DNA of 64,000 nt. Origin: CAIVVT01 sp963838205 (GTDB lineage: Bacteria; Acidobacteriota; Terriglobia; Bryobacterales; Bryobacteraceae). How positions within the stretch are numbered: position 1 is the stretch's first letter; each line of letters begins with the position of its first letter. The notes under the pieces are model-generated. The model was not told the DNA's origin. It made no database searches and saw only the letters and a list, made by a program, of their open reading frames with translations. Location of the stretch: assembly GCA_963838205.1 (NCBI GenBank), contig CAWIQF010000017.1, positions 1 to 64,000 of the forward strand. Reading direction: 5' to 3'. Both the position numbers and the translations under genes were made by a program. This document shows positions 17,138 through 26,414 of this stretch, one piece after another.

Positions 17138-18822
17138 ATCTCGACGGCATACCAGTTGTAGACCAGCGTCCGATCGGCCGCGCGCCACCTCTGCGGGGCC
17201 GTCGTCTCCATCCAGTCGAGCGGTTCGAGCCCCGGCGCCTGAGTCCGCGCCGAGCGCGCAAACGCCGCGCGAATCGCCGCGCGCTCCTTCGTGCCCGTCG
17301 CGGCCGGATCGGCCGAGACAAACAGCGGCGTGCCGCTGCGCGACACGACATCCAGCCACTGCTCGGTGAGGCGGGGCGGAATCGCGGCCGTCACCGGCAC
17401 GCAGTCGGCGTCGGCGGCGAAGAATGTCCCATGCTGGGGCAGCCGGAAGGCCAGCGTATTGATGCCCATTTTGCGGGTGCGCGGCCACTCACGGCCACTC
17501 GTATCATCGCCGATACGCTGCAGTTCGAACAGCCCCGCGCCCAGATGGCCGATAGTGTTACAACCGATCAGCAACGCGTCGCCCGCGGCATGGCGGATGG
17601 CCGTATACAAAGCCAGAACGATCTCGGCGGTGGTGCGCGATCGGTCGGCAAAGTGACAGGCGCTCCCGCTGAGATCCTCGGTCATCTGAAAGCCCCAGCG
17701 CGCGAAAAGGTCATAGGTCGAGTAATCGTGCTTGATCATCTCGAAGCCCCAATCGCGCAAGGTGCGGATCTCGCGTTCGACGTAGACCAACGAGTCGGGC
17801 ACACTCGGGTCGAGCAGGAAGTATTCGCTGCCGGGTTCGCCGCCGGGCGATTTGCTCTTCAACCGCAACGACTCCGGGAGCTTCTCCGTAGTCAGCAAAG
17901 GACGCCGCCAGATGCCCGGCCGCACGCCGCGCTGCTTCATCCCGGCCGCGAGCGCGGGCATGTCGGGAAAGCCCGAGTTAGTATGCGCCGCCGGCCCCGC
18001 GCCCTGGCGGTCCGCCTCATAGCCCATGTCGAGCACCATCCACGGGCGATTGTTCTCCGCGCCAGCAAGCTCCGCCATCAATTCCGAGTCGCGCAGCAGC
18101 GCCGTTGCCGTGAGGTTCTGGCCGTAGGTGTAATACCAGTTGTTGCCACCATAGACCGGTTGAGCGGGCAGGCGCGGCTGCGCGCACATGCGTTTGCAGA
18201 ACGACCGAGCGGCGCTCCATGCGGACTCATTGCCGGCGCTCTTGTAGCTGACTACCGTCGCGGCGTCCAGTTGGCGTGAGCCGAGTTCCGCGCCGGCGCT
18301 GCCGCTGCGCACATCGAGCCATAACGTCACGCCCGCCGAATCGACTTGCCAACAGGCGAGCGCCGCCGCGCCGGTCTTTACGCCATATCCCGAAAGCGCG
18401 CGGCCGTCGCTGGCCAGGAAGTACCACGGCAGGCGCCGGTACGGCACAATGCCGCGCCATTCAAGGTCGCCGTAGCTGCGTTCCCAGTCGTCGCCGAGGA
18501 AGCGGTAGCTGGCCGGGAATGCGCCTTTCCAGCGCAGCCCGATCCAATCGATCGCACCGCTCGGCGCGGCGACGTGGATGGCCAGTTCCGAACCTGGATG
18601 CGGTTCGGTCGTCACTACCACGTCGCGCGACTTCCACTGCGTGGCCGTGGGCGCCAGCGCCAGGCGCTCCGCGCCGCGAAACGCCGCCACCGCGTCGGGC
18701 ACGCGGGCGAGTTCCGGGAGCGCGGCCGGAGTGGAATGTCTGGCGCTGGTTGGCTCGGCTGCGGGCGGCGCACTCTGCGCGGCGGCCAGCGCCGGGGTCA
18801 ATAAGAAGGCACGACGGTCCAT
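17134..18822 (-). CDS. Exported GH36/GH27-like glycoside hydrolase (alpha-galactosidase-like)
   Basis: 562 residues beginning MDRRAFLLTPALAAAQS, a twin-arginine-like signal. Residues 30-210 look like the N-terminal beta-sandwich of clan GH-D. The (beta/alpha)8 barrel follows, with the probable nucleophile Asp in FEMIKHDYSTYDL and the probable acid/base Asp in QRIGDDTSGREW, as in retaining alpha-galactosidases. The substrate cannot be read from sequence; plant galactosides are likely for a soil bacterium. The start has AGGAG at a good distance. The gene stands alone and converges with the sigma-54 activator. Confidence 0.78.
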   Translation of the reverse strand: MDRRAFLLTPALAAAQSAPPAAEPTSARHSTPAALPELARVPDAVAAFRGAERLALAPTATQWKSRDVVVTTEPHPGSELAIHVAAPSGAIDWIGLRWKGAFPASYRFLGDDWERSYGDLEWRGIVPYRRLPWYFLASDGRALSGYGVKTGAAALACWQVDSAGVTLWLDVRSGSAGAELGSRQLDAATVVSYKSAGNESAWSAARSFCKRMCAQPRLPAQPVYGGNNWYYTYGQNLTATALLRDSELMAELAGAENNRPWMVLDMGYEADRQGAGPAAHTNSGFPDMPALAAGMKQRGVRPGIWRRPLLTTEKLPESLRLKSKSPGGEPGSEYFLLDPSVPDSLVYVEREIRTLRDWGFEMIKHDYSTYDLFARWGFQMTEDLSGSACHFADRSRTTAEIVLALYTAIRHAAGDALLIGCNTIGHLGAGLFELQRIGDDTSGREWPRTRKMGINTLAFRLPQHGTFFAADADCVPVTAAIPPRLTEQWLDVVSRSGTPLFVSADPAATGTKERAAIRAAFARSARTQAPGLEPLDWMETTAPQRWRAADRTLVYNWYAVEI

Positions 18823-19229
18823 GATGAACTCCTGAAACGGTCCCGCCGCGGAATGCTCCGCGTGTCAGAACTTTGTATCCTACAGCGAATTAGAATCCCA
18901 ATACTCGGGACATGGCCCACCCTGCTTTGGCGGGGAGCAGCTACCCAACTTCATCTTCTCTTGCCGTGCGTCCTCCGATGCTTGCTGTCGTACCCAATCC
19001 TCCGCGATTTGTCGTTCACGGTTATTCGATTGCTTTCTTCTACGGGAATCAGACCGTCCCGGTGGGGCGATGACGGGTGGATGGGCAAGTATGACGAGCC
19101 CAAGCAATCCCGGATGCGTTTCGTCGCTGAGGCAACAACTCGGTAGTCCCTGATGACACTCCGTGTTGCCATCGCTACCTTGCGTGGAATAAACTATGGG
19201 CTCTCGTCTTTCATCCTGAATCAAAGGCT
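18823..19229. other. Intergenic region, no gene seen
   Basis: About 400 bp between the divergent GH36-like and GH18-like genes. Open frames on both strands are short, Cys- and Pro-rich and without family resemblance. The region probably holds the promoters of both flanking genes, but I could not pick one with confidence. Confidence 0.4.
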
Positions 19230-19241
19230 GTGAATCCGAAC

Positions 19242-21365
19242 ATGCGAATCAAGTCCATCGGTTTGTTCCTTCTCATCGTTCTGCCGCTGCGCTTTGGGCA
19301 CGCTCAGGGCACATTGCCCACGTTCCAGCACAGCGTGGGCCAGGGTACCTACACTCTCGTCGGTCGCGACCCGGCACACGGAGGCGTGACTACGATTCCC
19401 ACTGTGCTGGTTCCGATCACGCTCGCTTTTGACGCGCAGAAGTCCGCCGGCGGACCGTTCATCATGGATGCCGTCCCGGACGTACCACGCGTTCTCGGCT
19501 CGCCCGTCTTCTCCCAGTTCGCCTTCCCCTCCGGCGACACGACACAGTATGCCGATGCCATGCTTCGCGCTACTTTCCCCAAGGCTGACGGGTGGCACAC
19601 CCTGCTCGGCAAGCCAGAAGTGAAGTCTATGAAGATCACCATCCCCGTCGGTTACGGTTACATCCTCACGTCAAAGCAGACCGGCCGTTCCTTCGCTGTC
19701 GTCGACGTCGAGTTTCTGCAACAGGAACTCTTCAAGCGTCTCCCCAAACAGGACGGCAAGCTCGTCATCGCCATGACGCTTAACACGACTTATTACGCCC
19801 TCGGCGACGCAACAGTGTGCTGCTCTTGGGGGACGCACGGTGTCGACTCAACCACAGGAAACTCCTTCGTACTTGGGTCGTATAACCATGCCGCACCCTC
19901 GGTTGTCGAAGACGATGACGTGCAGCCACTCACTCAGCAGCTTGGGGAGTTTATCAATGATCCCCTGTACGATCCACTGCTTCACGACCGCAGCGTCAAA
20001 GTTCCCGGAAATACCTTCCCCAATTGGATGCGCCCCGCCTCGATGCGTCCGGGAGATCAGGGTAGCTGCGGCGGCGCCAGCGTCGCGTCCACCTACTTCC
20101 TTCTCGAACCTACAAATACAAACCTAAAGAACAACATCCCTGCATCGAAAGCCTTTGTCGCGCAGGTAAATGGAGCCACCTATCACCTGCAGAACATTGC
20201 CTTGTTGCCCTGGTACACCGGCGCCTTTGAAGACCTCGGAGGTACCTATAGCTTCCCAGAAGCGCAGGCGCTCACTGACCGTTCTAAACCTTGCCCGGCA
20301 CGCCGCGGACGTTCTGGCGCAGGCGATGGCGCGCCCACGCCTGTTAAGCGCACGGTCGCGGCGGTTCCGCTGAGCGGCTCGCCTAACGGCCATCAGCTCA
20401 TCGGCTACTGGGCCGGCTACGGCGCCGCGGGTTCCACGTTTTCGCTTCGCGAAGTCTCTCCGCAGTGGGACGTCATCATCGTTGCCTTCTCTACGCCATA
20501 TAAGAGTGCGCCGGAAGGGACCATGCAGTTCCGTACACCGGCGGGCCTTGACACCGAACAGTTCAGGGCCGACATTGCCTACTTGAAGAGCCAGGGAAGG
20601 AAGGTCATGATTTCCCTTGGTGGCGGCGGCCAGCACTTTACGCTCGCCGATCCGAGGCGCGTTCCGAACTTCGTCTCCTCTGTTACGCGCATCGTCGCCG
20701 AGTACGGATTCGACGGCATCGACATCGACTTCGAAAGCCCATCTCTCTCCATCGATCCCGGAGACACGGACTTCAAGCATCCCACGACGCCATCCATCGT
20801 GAACCTCATCTCCGCCTTGCGTCAGTTACACGATCGTTTTGGCCCCGGCTTTATGATCAGTCTCGTGCCCGAAGGTACGCAGATCCCTTCCGGCTACCCC
20901 AGCTATGGCGGCCAGTTCGGATCCTATCTGGCTATAACCTACGCCATCCGGGACATCCTGTCCTTTATTGATGTGCAGGACTACAACACGCCGCCGCTGG
21001 AAGGTCTCGATGGCGAGATCTATCAACCCGGTTCCGTGGACTATCACGCCGCCATGACAGAACTCCTGCTACAAGGCTTCAACGTCGGAGGCGATCCCAA
21101 ACAGTTCTTCCCACCGCTTCCGGCCGGAAAGGTCGCCGTCGGCTTCCTTACCGGAGATACAACACCCACCATCGTCGGGCTGGCGATGGACTACATCATC
21201 ACCGGTAAGGCGCCCGCCGGAACCAAGTACAAGTTGCACGAGTCCAGCGGCTACCCCGGCATGATCGGCGCAATGTTCTGGACTATCGACGGCGACCGCC
21301 GTGGCAATTACAGTTTTTCCAACATCGTCGGTCCCCAACTCCACGGCTACCCGGCAACTAAGTAG
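19242..21365 (+). CDS. Secreted two-domain protein with a C-terminal GH18 chitinase-like domain
   Basis: About 707 residues with a signal peptide (IGLFLLIVLPLRFGHAQG). Residues 25-370 form an N-terminal domain I cannot name; it contains a catalytic-looking DQGSCGGASVASTYF segment reminiscent of acidobacterial exported proteins. Residues 395-705 are a GH18 barrel: HQLIGYWAGYG, KVMISLGGGGQ, the catalytic YGFDGIDIDFES (D-x-x-D-x-D-x-E pattern) and MIGAMFWTIDGD. It probably hydrolyses chitin or related beta-1,4-GlcNAc polymers outside the cell. An in-frame GTG at 19230 is an alternative start. A low-complexity Pro/Arg linker around residues 355-375 joins the domains. Confidence 0.8.
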   Translation: MRIKSIGLFLLIVLPLRFGHAQGTLPTFQHSVGQGTYTLVGRDPAHGGVTTIPTVLVPITLAFDAQKSAGGPFIMDAVPDVPRVLGSPVFSQFAFPSGDTTQYADAMLRATFPKADGWHTLLGKPEVKSMKITIPVGYGYILTSKQTGRSFAVVDVEFLQQELFKRLPKQDGKLVIAMTLNTTYYALGDATVCCSWGTHGVDSTTGNSFVLGSYNHAAPSVVEDDDVQPLTQQLGEFINDPLYDPLLHDRSVKVPGNTFPNWMRPASMRPGDQGSCGGASVASTYFLLEPTNTNLKNNIPASKAFVAQVNGATYHLQNIALLPWYTGAFEDLGGTYSFPEAQALTDRSKPCPARRGRSGAGDGAPTPVKRTVAAVPLSGSPNGHQLIGYWAGYGAAGSTFSLREVSPQWDVIIVAFSTPYKSAPEGTMQFRTPAGLDTEQFRADIAYLKSQGRKVMISLGGGGQHFTLADPRRVPNFVSSVTRIVAEYGFDGIDIDFESPSLSIDPGDTDFKHPTTPSIVNLISALRQLHDRFGPGFMISLVPEGTQIPSGYPSYGGQFGSYLAITYAIRDILSFIDVQDYNTPPLEGLDGEIYQPGSVDYHAAMTELLLQGFNVGGDPKQFFPPLPAGKVAVGFLTGDTTPTIVGLAMDYIITGKAPAGTKYKLHESSGYPGMIGAMFWTIDGDRRGNYSFSNIVGPQLHGYPATK

Positions 21366-21817
21366 TCCTTACAGCATTAGTGGGGAATCGAAGGCACGCA
21401 TTCATGGTCAGCGGTGCCTTGTGCTTCTTGAATAGATCTCGCATCACGCCGTAATGTTGACCGAGACGGCGTCAGACTGGCGGCGCAGTCGGAGACCCGC
21501 AGAAGTGTTCGTCCGCGCGGACAAACTAATCCGTAAGCGGCCTCCCCCTAACGACTGGGTATTGACGAACTCTTGAGTGTGAACAGGTTGTAGCGTCACC
21601 GGACAAGCTGTCCCTTGACGGCAACGAGAGCGGTGTACGCGCTGGCTTCCGAAGGTTCCCAACCACGCAACCGGGAAGGGCGGAGTGAAGAGTGTTCCTC
21701 CCGGGCCCCAAGTAATTACGAGTGGAAGAAGCCCTGGCGGAGGCGGCTGGATGTACAATCGGTGCTAACGTAATGGCAGATTGGTAATTCTGTCTGAGAA
21801 GGCTGGAGGGTATTGAG
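21366..21817. other. Intergenic region, no gene seen
   Basis: About 450 bp with no supported ORF. A good ribosome binding site (GGAGGG at 21804-21809) introduces the following gene. I saw no obvious terminator behind the GH18-like gene. Confidence 0.4.
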
Positions 21818-22840
21818 ATGCAACGAATTTACATGTTGGTTGCAGGCCTGGCGATCCTCGCGTTCGCGGGATTCGCACAACCGGGCCCGGCGGGTCCGTA
21901 CAAGGTGGTCAAGACGGTTAAGGTTGGTGGCGCGGGTGGTTATGACTATGTCTATGCGGACGTCGACGGGCGGCGGCTCTACATCCCGCGCCCCGGAGGC
22001 AGCGGCGCCCGGATCATTGTCTTCGACCTCGATTCGCTGGCCCCGGTGGGTGAGATCCCTAATGCCAACGCACGTGGCGTAGCGGTCGATCCCAAGTCGC
22101 ACCACGGCTTCGGCAGCAGCAAACCGGTGGTGATGTGGGATACCAGAACGCTGGCGACCATCAAGACCATCAACGTGGACGGCGCACCGGACGGCATCCT
22201 GTTCGATCCGTTCAACGAGCGCGTTTACATCTTCAGCCACAGCGCGCCCTACGCCACCGTGATCGATGCCAAGAATGGATCGGTAGTGGGCACGATCGAC
22301 CTCGGTGGCGGCCCGGAGCAGGCAGTCACCGACGGCAAGGGCCATATCTACGTCGACATCGAAGACAAGGACAACATCGCGGTCGTGGACGCCAGGACCC
22401 TCAAGGTGACGGCGCACTATGATCTCGCAGGCAAAGGGGGCGGCCCCGGCGGGTTGGCGCTCGATGCGGAAAATCACGTTCTGTTTGCCGCCTGCCACGA
22501 TCCGGCCACGATGGTGATTCTTAGCGCCGATGACGGCAAGATCATTACGACCCTGCCGATCGGCCAAGGCGTCGACGGCGCTGGATTCAATCCGCAAACG
22601 ATGGAGGCATTCAGCACGCAGGGCGACGGCACGCTGACGGTCATCAAGGAGAACAGCCCGACCAGCTTCGTGGTCCAACAGACTGTGGAAACGAAACGCG
22701 GCGCCCGAACCATGACGATCGACACCAAGACAAATCAGATCTTCACGATCACCGGGGATTTCATTCCGCCGCCGTCCGGGCAACGCGGGCGAGGCCAGAT
22801 GGTGCCGGATTCGTTCTCCGTCATTGTCATAGGGAAGTAA
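21818..22840 (+). CDS. Exported YVTN/YncE-like beta-propeller protein
   Basis: 340 residues with a signal peptide (MQRIYMLVAGLAILAFAGFA). Seven-bladed propeller repeats follow in YncE/YVTN style: YDYVYADVDGRRLYIPRPG, ANARGVAVDPKSHHGFG, APDGILFDPFNERVYIF, EQAVTDGKGHIYVDIEDK, PGGLALDAENHVLFAACHD. The function of these periplasmic proteins is poorly defined; surface binding and c-type-cytochrome-like electron roles have been proposed for relatives. It is a paralogue of the protein at 27095-28105, with the same blade order and the same GGxGGYDYV-type opening. It appears monocistronic. Confidence 0.82.
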   Translation: MQRIYMLVAGLAILAFAGFAQPGPAGPYKVVKTVKVGGAGGYDYVYADVDGRRLYIPRPGGSGARIIVFDLDSLAPVGEIPNANARGVAVDPKSHHGFGSSKPVVMWDTRTLATIKTINVDGAPDGILFDPFNERVYIFSHSAPYATVIDAKNGSVVGTIDLGGGPEQAVTDGKGHIYVDIEDKDNIAVVDARTLKVTAHYDLAGKGGGPGGLALDAENHVLFAACHDPATMVILSADDGKIITTLPIGQGVDGAGFNPQTMEAFSTQGDGTLTVIKENSPTSFVVQQTVETKRGARTMTIDTKTNQIFTITGDFIPPPSGQRGRGQMVPDSFSVIVIGK

Positions 22841-23274
22841 TCCCCTTAGCTGTTGAGCCGTCCAGGGGAGCGCACTTCAAAAGGACTCTTCGCGCTAGAC
22901 GGGCTTACGCCCCTCTCTCTTTTGTCCGGCATGCTTCCCTTTCGCGGACTATCCGGTCGGCACCGGCAGTTCTGCGATCTGGCGCACGACGCCTCCAAAT
23001 AGACTGCGGGTCTAATGGTTCTCCATAAAGGCATCGAAGGCTGGGTGGAGAAGGCTTGCCTGTAGCGTCCGCCGCCATAGCCACAAATGCCTTTGGACGA
23101 AAAGCGTTATCGGACAAATCGCGGTTCCGGCGTGCAGGCCCCCTCCCGTGTCTGGATTGCCTCCCAGCCAGGAATTGGCGGCGAGCCGGCCATTCCTGGT
23201 GGTTACGTCACAATCCATGTCACGAAGATTCGCCTTACTGGCAAGCTTCCCTTGTATCCACTCGATTCTAATAG
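22841..23274. other. Intergenic region, no gene seen
   Basis: About 430 bp without a convincing gene. Overlapping frames on both strands are rich in Arg, Pro and Ser and show no family resemblance. It ends at the first copy of the tRNA-Pro-containing repeat. Confidence 0.4.
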
Positions 23275-23455
23275 TCGGGGCGGGGCGATTTGAACGCCCG
23301 ACCCCCTGCGCCCAAGGCGGTTTCCGGCATCTGGCGCAAAGTCCATGTTTTCAAGTACTTGCGTTTCAATGAGATGCGTCTGTACCGTTGAAATCGGTGG
23401 ATTCCAGTGGAAGCCGGAGGAAATCGACAGCTACAAAACTGACTACAGCCGCTTG
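23275..23455 (-). repeat. Dispersed repeat with a tRNA-Pro(UGG) 3'-half, copy 1
   Basis: Read on the minus strand, 23316 to 23275 gives the anticodon loop CTTGGGC (anticodon TGG), the 3' anticodon arm, the variable loop, the T arm GGGCG-TTCAAAT-CGCCC, the acceptor strand CGCCCCG and the discriminator A. The 5' half of a tRNA is absent. About 135 bp beyond it (to 23455) also matches the second copy at 25649-25830, so the repeat is larger than the tRNA part. It may be an attachment-site remnant. Confidence 0.6.
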
Positions 23456-23457
23456 GG

Positions 23458-23739
23458 GTGAATCAACGCCCCGCGGCAGTCCCCGGCGGCAGTCTCGCGG
23501 GTCACGCGACGACGGCCCCAAACGGGTTCTTCCCGTGGTTCGCTAGGTGGCTCTTCATCGCGAGCTTGGAGACGCCGGTCGAGGTCGGCGCTGGGGCAGC
23601 AGAACTTTTCGTGGAGCTGGTGTCGCCACCGGCAGTGGGCAAATACAAGTTGCGCGCGATTGTGGATGGCACCGGCGCGCGCTTCGGATGTCCTGTGCAG
23701 AGCCGCAGACGCGTGACGATCGCGCCTGCCGCCAAATAA
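23458..23739 (+). CDS. Doubtful short ORF, possibly a gene fragment
   Basis: 93 codons whose C-terminal part (FVELVSPPAVGKYKLRAIVD, then VQSRRRVTIAPAAK) reads like a beta-strand-rich domain, perhaps the end of an Ig-like or pilus-assembly-type protein. The N-terminal 30 residues look non-coding and emerge directly from the repeat. If real it is probably the 3' remnant of a gene cut by that repeat. I do not recognise a family, and a shadow frame is possible. Confidence 0.25.
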   Translation: MNQRPAAVPGGSLAGHATTAPNGFFPWFARWLFIASLETPVEVGAGAAELFVELVSPPAVGKYKLRAIVDGTGARFGCPVQSRRRVTIAPAAK

Positions 23740-24018
23740 TCCACTATCCTCTTCGCGGTTGACCGAGCGCATGCACTCAGCCCCTCGGTCTGAATCGTCC
23801 TGAAAGCCCACCTGTCCGGGCCGCAGAAGTGCCGGCGGTCAATAGCACCACGTCAAGGTGGTATTTGCCACTTAAGTCATTTGCAGCACAGACTTACTTA
23901 CACACGAACACCCAGTGTCTTGATCCCCCGAAGCATGATATGCTGGCGATTTGGATTTTCAGGCCTGTTAAGCTTTTTAGGCCACCGTCTTCCAGAAATC
24001 ACTAACCCAGGAACATAC

Positions 24019-25635
24019 ATGAAGTTCATCAGGATCGTTGGCTCACTCTTGCCGCTCGCCTTGTTGCTCCCGGTCTTATCTTTGGCGCAAGGCCCCACCC
24101 AGGCGGATGCCATTACCGGGCTGCGCGAGCAGATCGCAGCCCAGCAGAAACAACTCGACCAACAGCGGCAAGCGCTGGAGTCCGCGCAGAAAGCGCTCGT
24201 GACCGCTCAAGCTGCGATCGACTCCCAGCAAAAACTACTGGATCAACTGGTGGCCGCGCGCAGCGCGCCGGCTGCCGGAGCCACGCAGCCCATCGCGACA
24301 CCGCCGGCCGCACCCCCGGCTGAAGCAAACGCCAATGGGCGGGACCTTTCGCCGCTTTCCTTTCGGATCGGAGGCGCGGAATTCGCCCCGGGCGGCTTTA
24401 TGGATTTCTCCACGGTGTGGCGCTCCACCAACGTCGGGAGCGGGGTCGCGACTTCCTTCGCCGCGGTTCCGTTTAGCAACACAGCGGCCGGCAGGATGCA
24501 GGAATTCAGGTCCAGCGCTGCGAACTCGCGCATCACCCTCACCATCACTGAGAACCCGACACCAAACCTGGCGCTCATGGGTTATCTCGAGGGGGACTTC
24601 TATGGCAATCAGCCGGCCAGTCTGTACGTGACCAGCAATAGCAATACCTGGCGCATGCGCCATTTCTGGGTGAACGTGTCCCGCGGGAAGTGGGAGGTGT
24701 TGGGCGGTCAGACCTGGACTCTCCTTACGCCGAACCGCTTTGCCGTCTCTCCGGTTTCGAGCAACATTTTTGTCGGCCTCGGCGAGGATTCCAACTATAT
24801 GACGGGCCTGGTTTGGGGGCGCCCGGGACAACTCCGTGTGGTCTATCACCCCAACTACAAATGGTCGATTGCGGCTTCGGTCGAGAACCCCGAACAGTTC
24901 GTCACCACCGCGACCACGCTGCCCGCGTTTGCCGCCACCCAGGTGGATAACGGGAGCGTTTCCACAACACCCAACGTGCGGCCGGACATCGTGGCCAAAA
25001 TCGCTTACGACACGCGGCTGTCCGGCAAGGCGCTGCACTTCGAACTGGCCGGCTTTTCGCGGCAGTTCCGGACCTCGCCCGCGCCGGGCCAATACTATGA
25101 CGCGCAGGGCGTGGGCGGATCGACCGACGCCGTCCTGGAAGTGGCGAAAAACTTCCGGCTGATTGCCACCGGATTCTACAGCAGCGGCGGCGGGCGGTAC
25201 CTGGTGGGGCTCGGTCCGGACTTCATCGTCGGTCCCGATGGCTCCATTTCTCCGGTGCATTCGATGGCGGGCATCGCCGGATTCGAGTATGCGCCGAATC
25301 GCAAATCGCAGTTCTTCGGTTATTACGGCGGCACGTATTTCGACCGCAACTACACGACGGTCGGGCCCGGGCATTACCTGGGGTTCGGCTTCCCGGGGTC
25401 GTCTTCGGCCAACCGGCAGTTTCAGGAACCCGTGTTCGGCTATTACTATACCTACTGGAAGAACCCGAAATACGGCGCGCTGCAGCTCATTACGGAGTAT
25501 GCATACCTGACGCGGGCGCCGTGGTACGTGGCGCCCGATACTCCGTCCACGGCGCACGCCCACATGATTTTCGGCTCGTTACGTTTCACGTTGCCGCAAG
25601 GTGGCGGGCCAGAGCCAGCGCCAAAGAAGCAGTAA
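24019..25635 (+). CDS. Outer-membrane porin with N-terminal coiled coil
   Basis: 538 residues. A signal peptide (LPLALLLPVLSLAQG) is followed by a coiled coil (LREQIAAQQKQLDQQRQALE and on to about residue 75), a Pro/Ala linker and a beta-barrel of about 400 residues with alternating aromatic strands (GYLEGDFYGNQPASLYV, WEVLGGQTWTLLTPNRFAVS, SQFFGYYGGTYFDRN). This is the architecture of trimeric porins of the DcaP/OprP-like kind. The ATG at 24019 was chosen for its signal peptide and AGGAA; the frame extends to 23881. It is flanked on both sides by copies of the tRNA-Pro repeat, which suggests it travelled or was bracketed by repeat insertion. Confidence 0.75.
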   Translation: MKFIRIVGSLLPLALLLPVLSLAQGPTQADAITGLREQIAAQQKQLDQQRQALESAQKALVTAQAAIDSQQKLLDQLVAARSAPAAGATQPIATPPAAPPAEANANGRDLSPLSFRIGGAEFAPGGFMDFSTVWRSTNVGSGVATSFAAVPFSNTAAGRMQEFRSSAANSRITLTITENPTPNLALMGYLEGDFYGNQPASLYVTSNSNTWRMRHFWVNVSRGKWEVLGGQTWTLLTPNRFAVSPVSSNIFVGLGEDSNYMTGLVWGRPGQLRVVYHPNYKWSIAASVENPEQFVTTATTLPAFAATQVDNGSVSTTPNVRPDIVAKIAYDTRLSGKALHFELAGFSRQFRTSPAPGQYYDAQGVGGSTDAVLEVAKNFRLIATGFYSSGGGRYLVGLGPDFIVGPDGSISPVHSMAGIAGFEYAPNRKSQFFGYYGGTYFDRNYTTVGPGHYLGFGFPGSSSANRQFQEPVFGYYYTYWKNPKYGALQLITEYAYLTRAPWYVAPDTPSTAHAHMIFGSLRFTLPQGGGPEPAPKKQ

Positions 25636-25648
25636 GCGGATTTGCATT

Positions 25649-25830
25649 TGGTCGGGGCGGGGCGATTTGAACGCCCGCCCCCCTGCGCCCAAGGCGGTTT
25701 CCGGCCTTGGGTGTAAATCCCCTGTTTTCAAGTGCTTACGTTTCAATGAGATGCGGCCGCCCGGTTGAAGCCGGTGGATTCCGGTGGAAGCCGGAGGAAA
25801 CCGGCAGCTACAAAATTGACTACAGCGAGG
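25649..25830 (-). repeat. Dispersed repeat with a tRNA-Pro(UGG) 3'-half, copy 2
   Basis: Same unit as 23275-23455 in the same orientation. Here the tRNA-like part keeps the encoded CCA (minus strand CGCCCCGACCA at 25659-25649). Homology continues about 135 bp past the anticodon loop. The two copies are roughly 85 percent identical by eye and enclose the porin gene. Confidence 0.6.
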
Positions 25831-26362
25831 GCTACTCCAAGAGCTGCCGAGGGTGGCGATCCAGAGCGAACGGCCCGGCGCACCTGACAGTGGTACAGGC
25901 GCCGGCGTTAGGACGGGAGCACGATTCTATGCAAAGTGAACTCGCAGCTCGGAGTCGGAATCTTTGGACGCGCATTGGCGAGAAGAGGATTTTACGCCAG
26001 CTATCCAAATCGCCATTCCATCCGTTCTCCCTGGAGACCTGTCCGTGGTCAACTTCCGGATTGCCGACGATCCACCCAGAAAGCCCACTTGCGGTAACCA
26101 GGTCCCGCTCCGGATCGTTTGGTTCCCCGTCGTGGACGCGTTTCGAACTGACCGCCGCCGGTGATCAGAGCGGCTTTCCTGCAGATTCAGACGCTTGCGC
26201 GTGCCTGAGTGGTGGCTGCCTCCGCATCTCCGACTATCCGTCTCGCTGTTGTGCTGAAAACTTTGTTCCTACCCGTCTTCCCGCAGTCCCGGGTGAATTG
26301 GACGCGCAGCCGGGGGACATCTGGACCGCCTTGCTTCTCTCGGCGCGCGAGAAGCGAATTTC
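25831..26362. other. Intergenic region, no gene seen
   Basis: A frame stays open through here into the PepSY-like gene (25707-26876), but the first 236 codons are Ser/Arg/Pro-rich with no signal or domain. I treat them as non-coding upstream sequence. Confidence 0.45.
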
Positions 26363-26379
26363 TTTCAGGAATAGTTCAG
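26363..26379 (+). promoter_or_regulatory. TTTCAG-N5-GTTCAG direct repeat (predicted response-regulator box 3)
   Basis: Two hexamers 11 bp apart, followed by ACT, 36 bp before the PepSY-like gene. The same pattern with identical spacing and a shared downstream AC lies before the YncE-like gene at 27095-28105 and before the tolC operon at 30427. An 11-bp direct repeat is the usual OmpR-family binding geometry. Confidence 0.6.
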
Positions 26380-26414
26380 ACTCGTTTGTTATGGTACTGC
26401 CAGGAGATCACACC

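Noticed and set aside
18880..19224. 114-codon minus-strand ORF between the GH36- and GH18-like genes
   Set aside because: Pro/Cys/Arg-rich composition with no recognisable pattern; likely a random open frame in a promoter region.
23275..23316. Possible tRNA-Pro gene
   Set aside because: Only the 3' half from the anticodon loop onward is present; the D arm and 5' acceptor strand are missing in both copies.
25707..26414. N-terminal extension of the PepSY-like ORF
   Set aside because: The 236 extra codons start inside a dispersed repeat, have no domain or signal, and a signal peptide with AGGAG begins at 26415.
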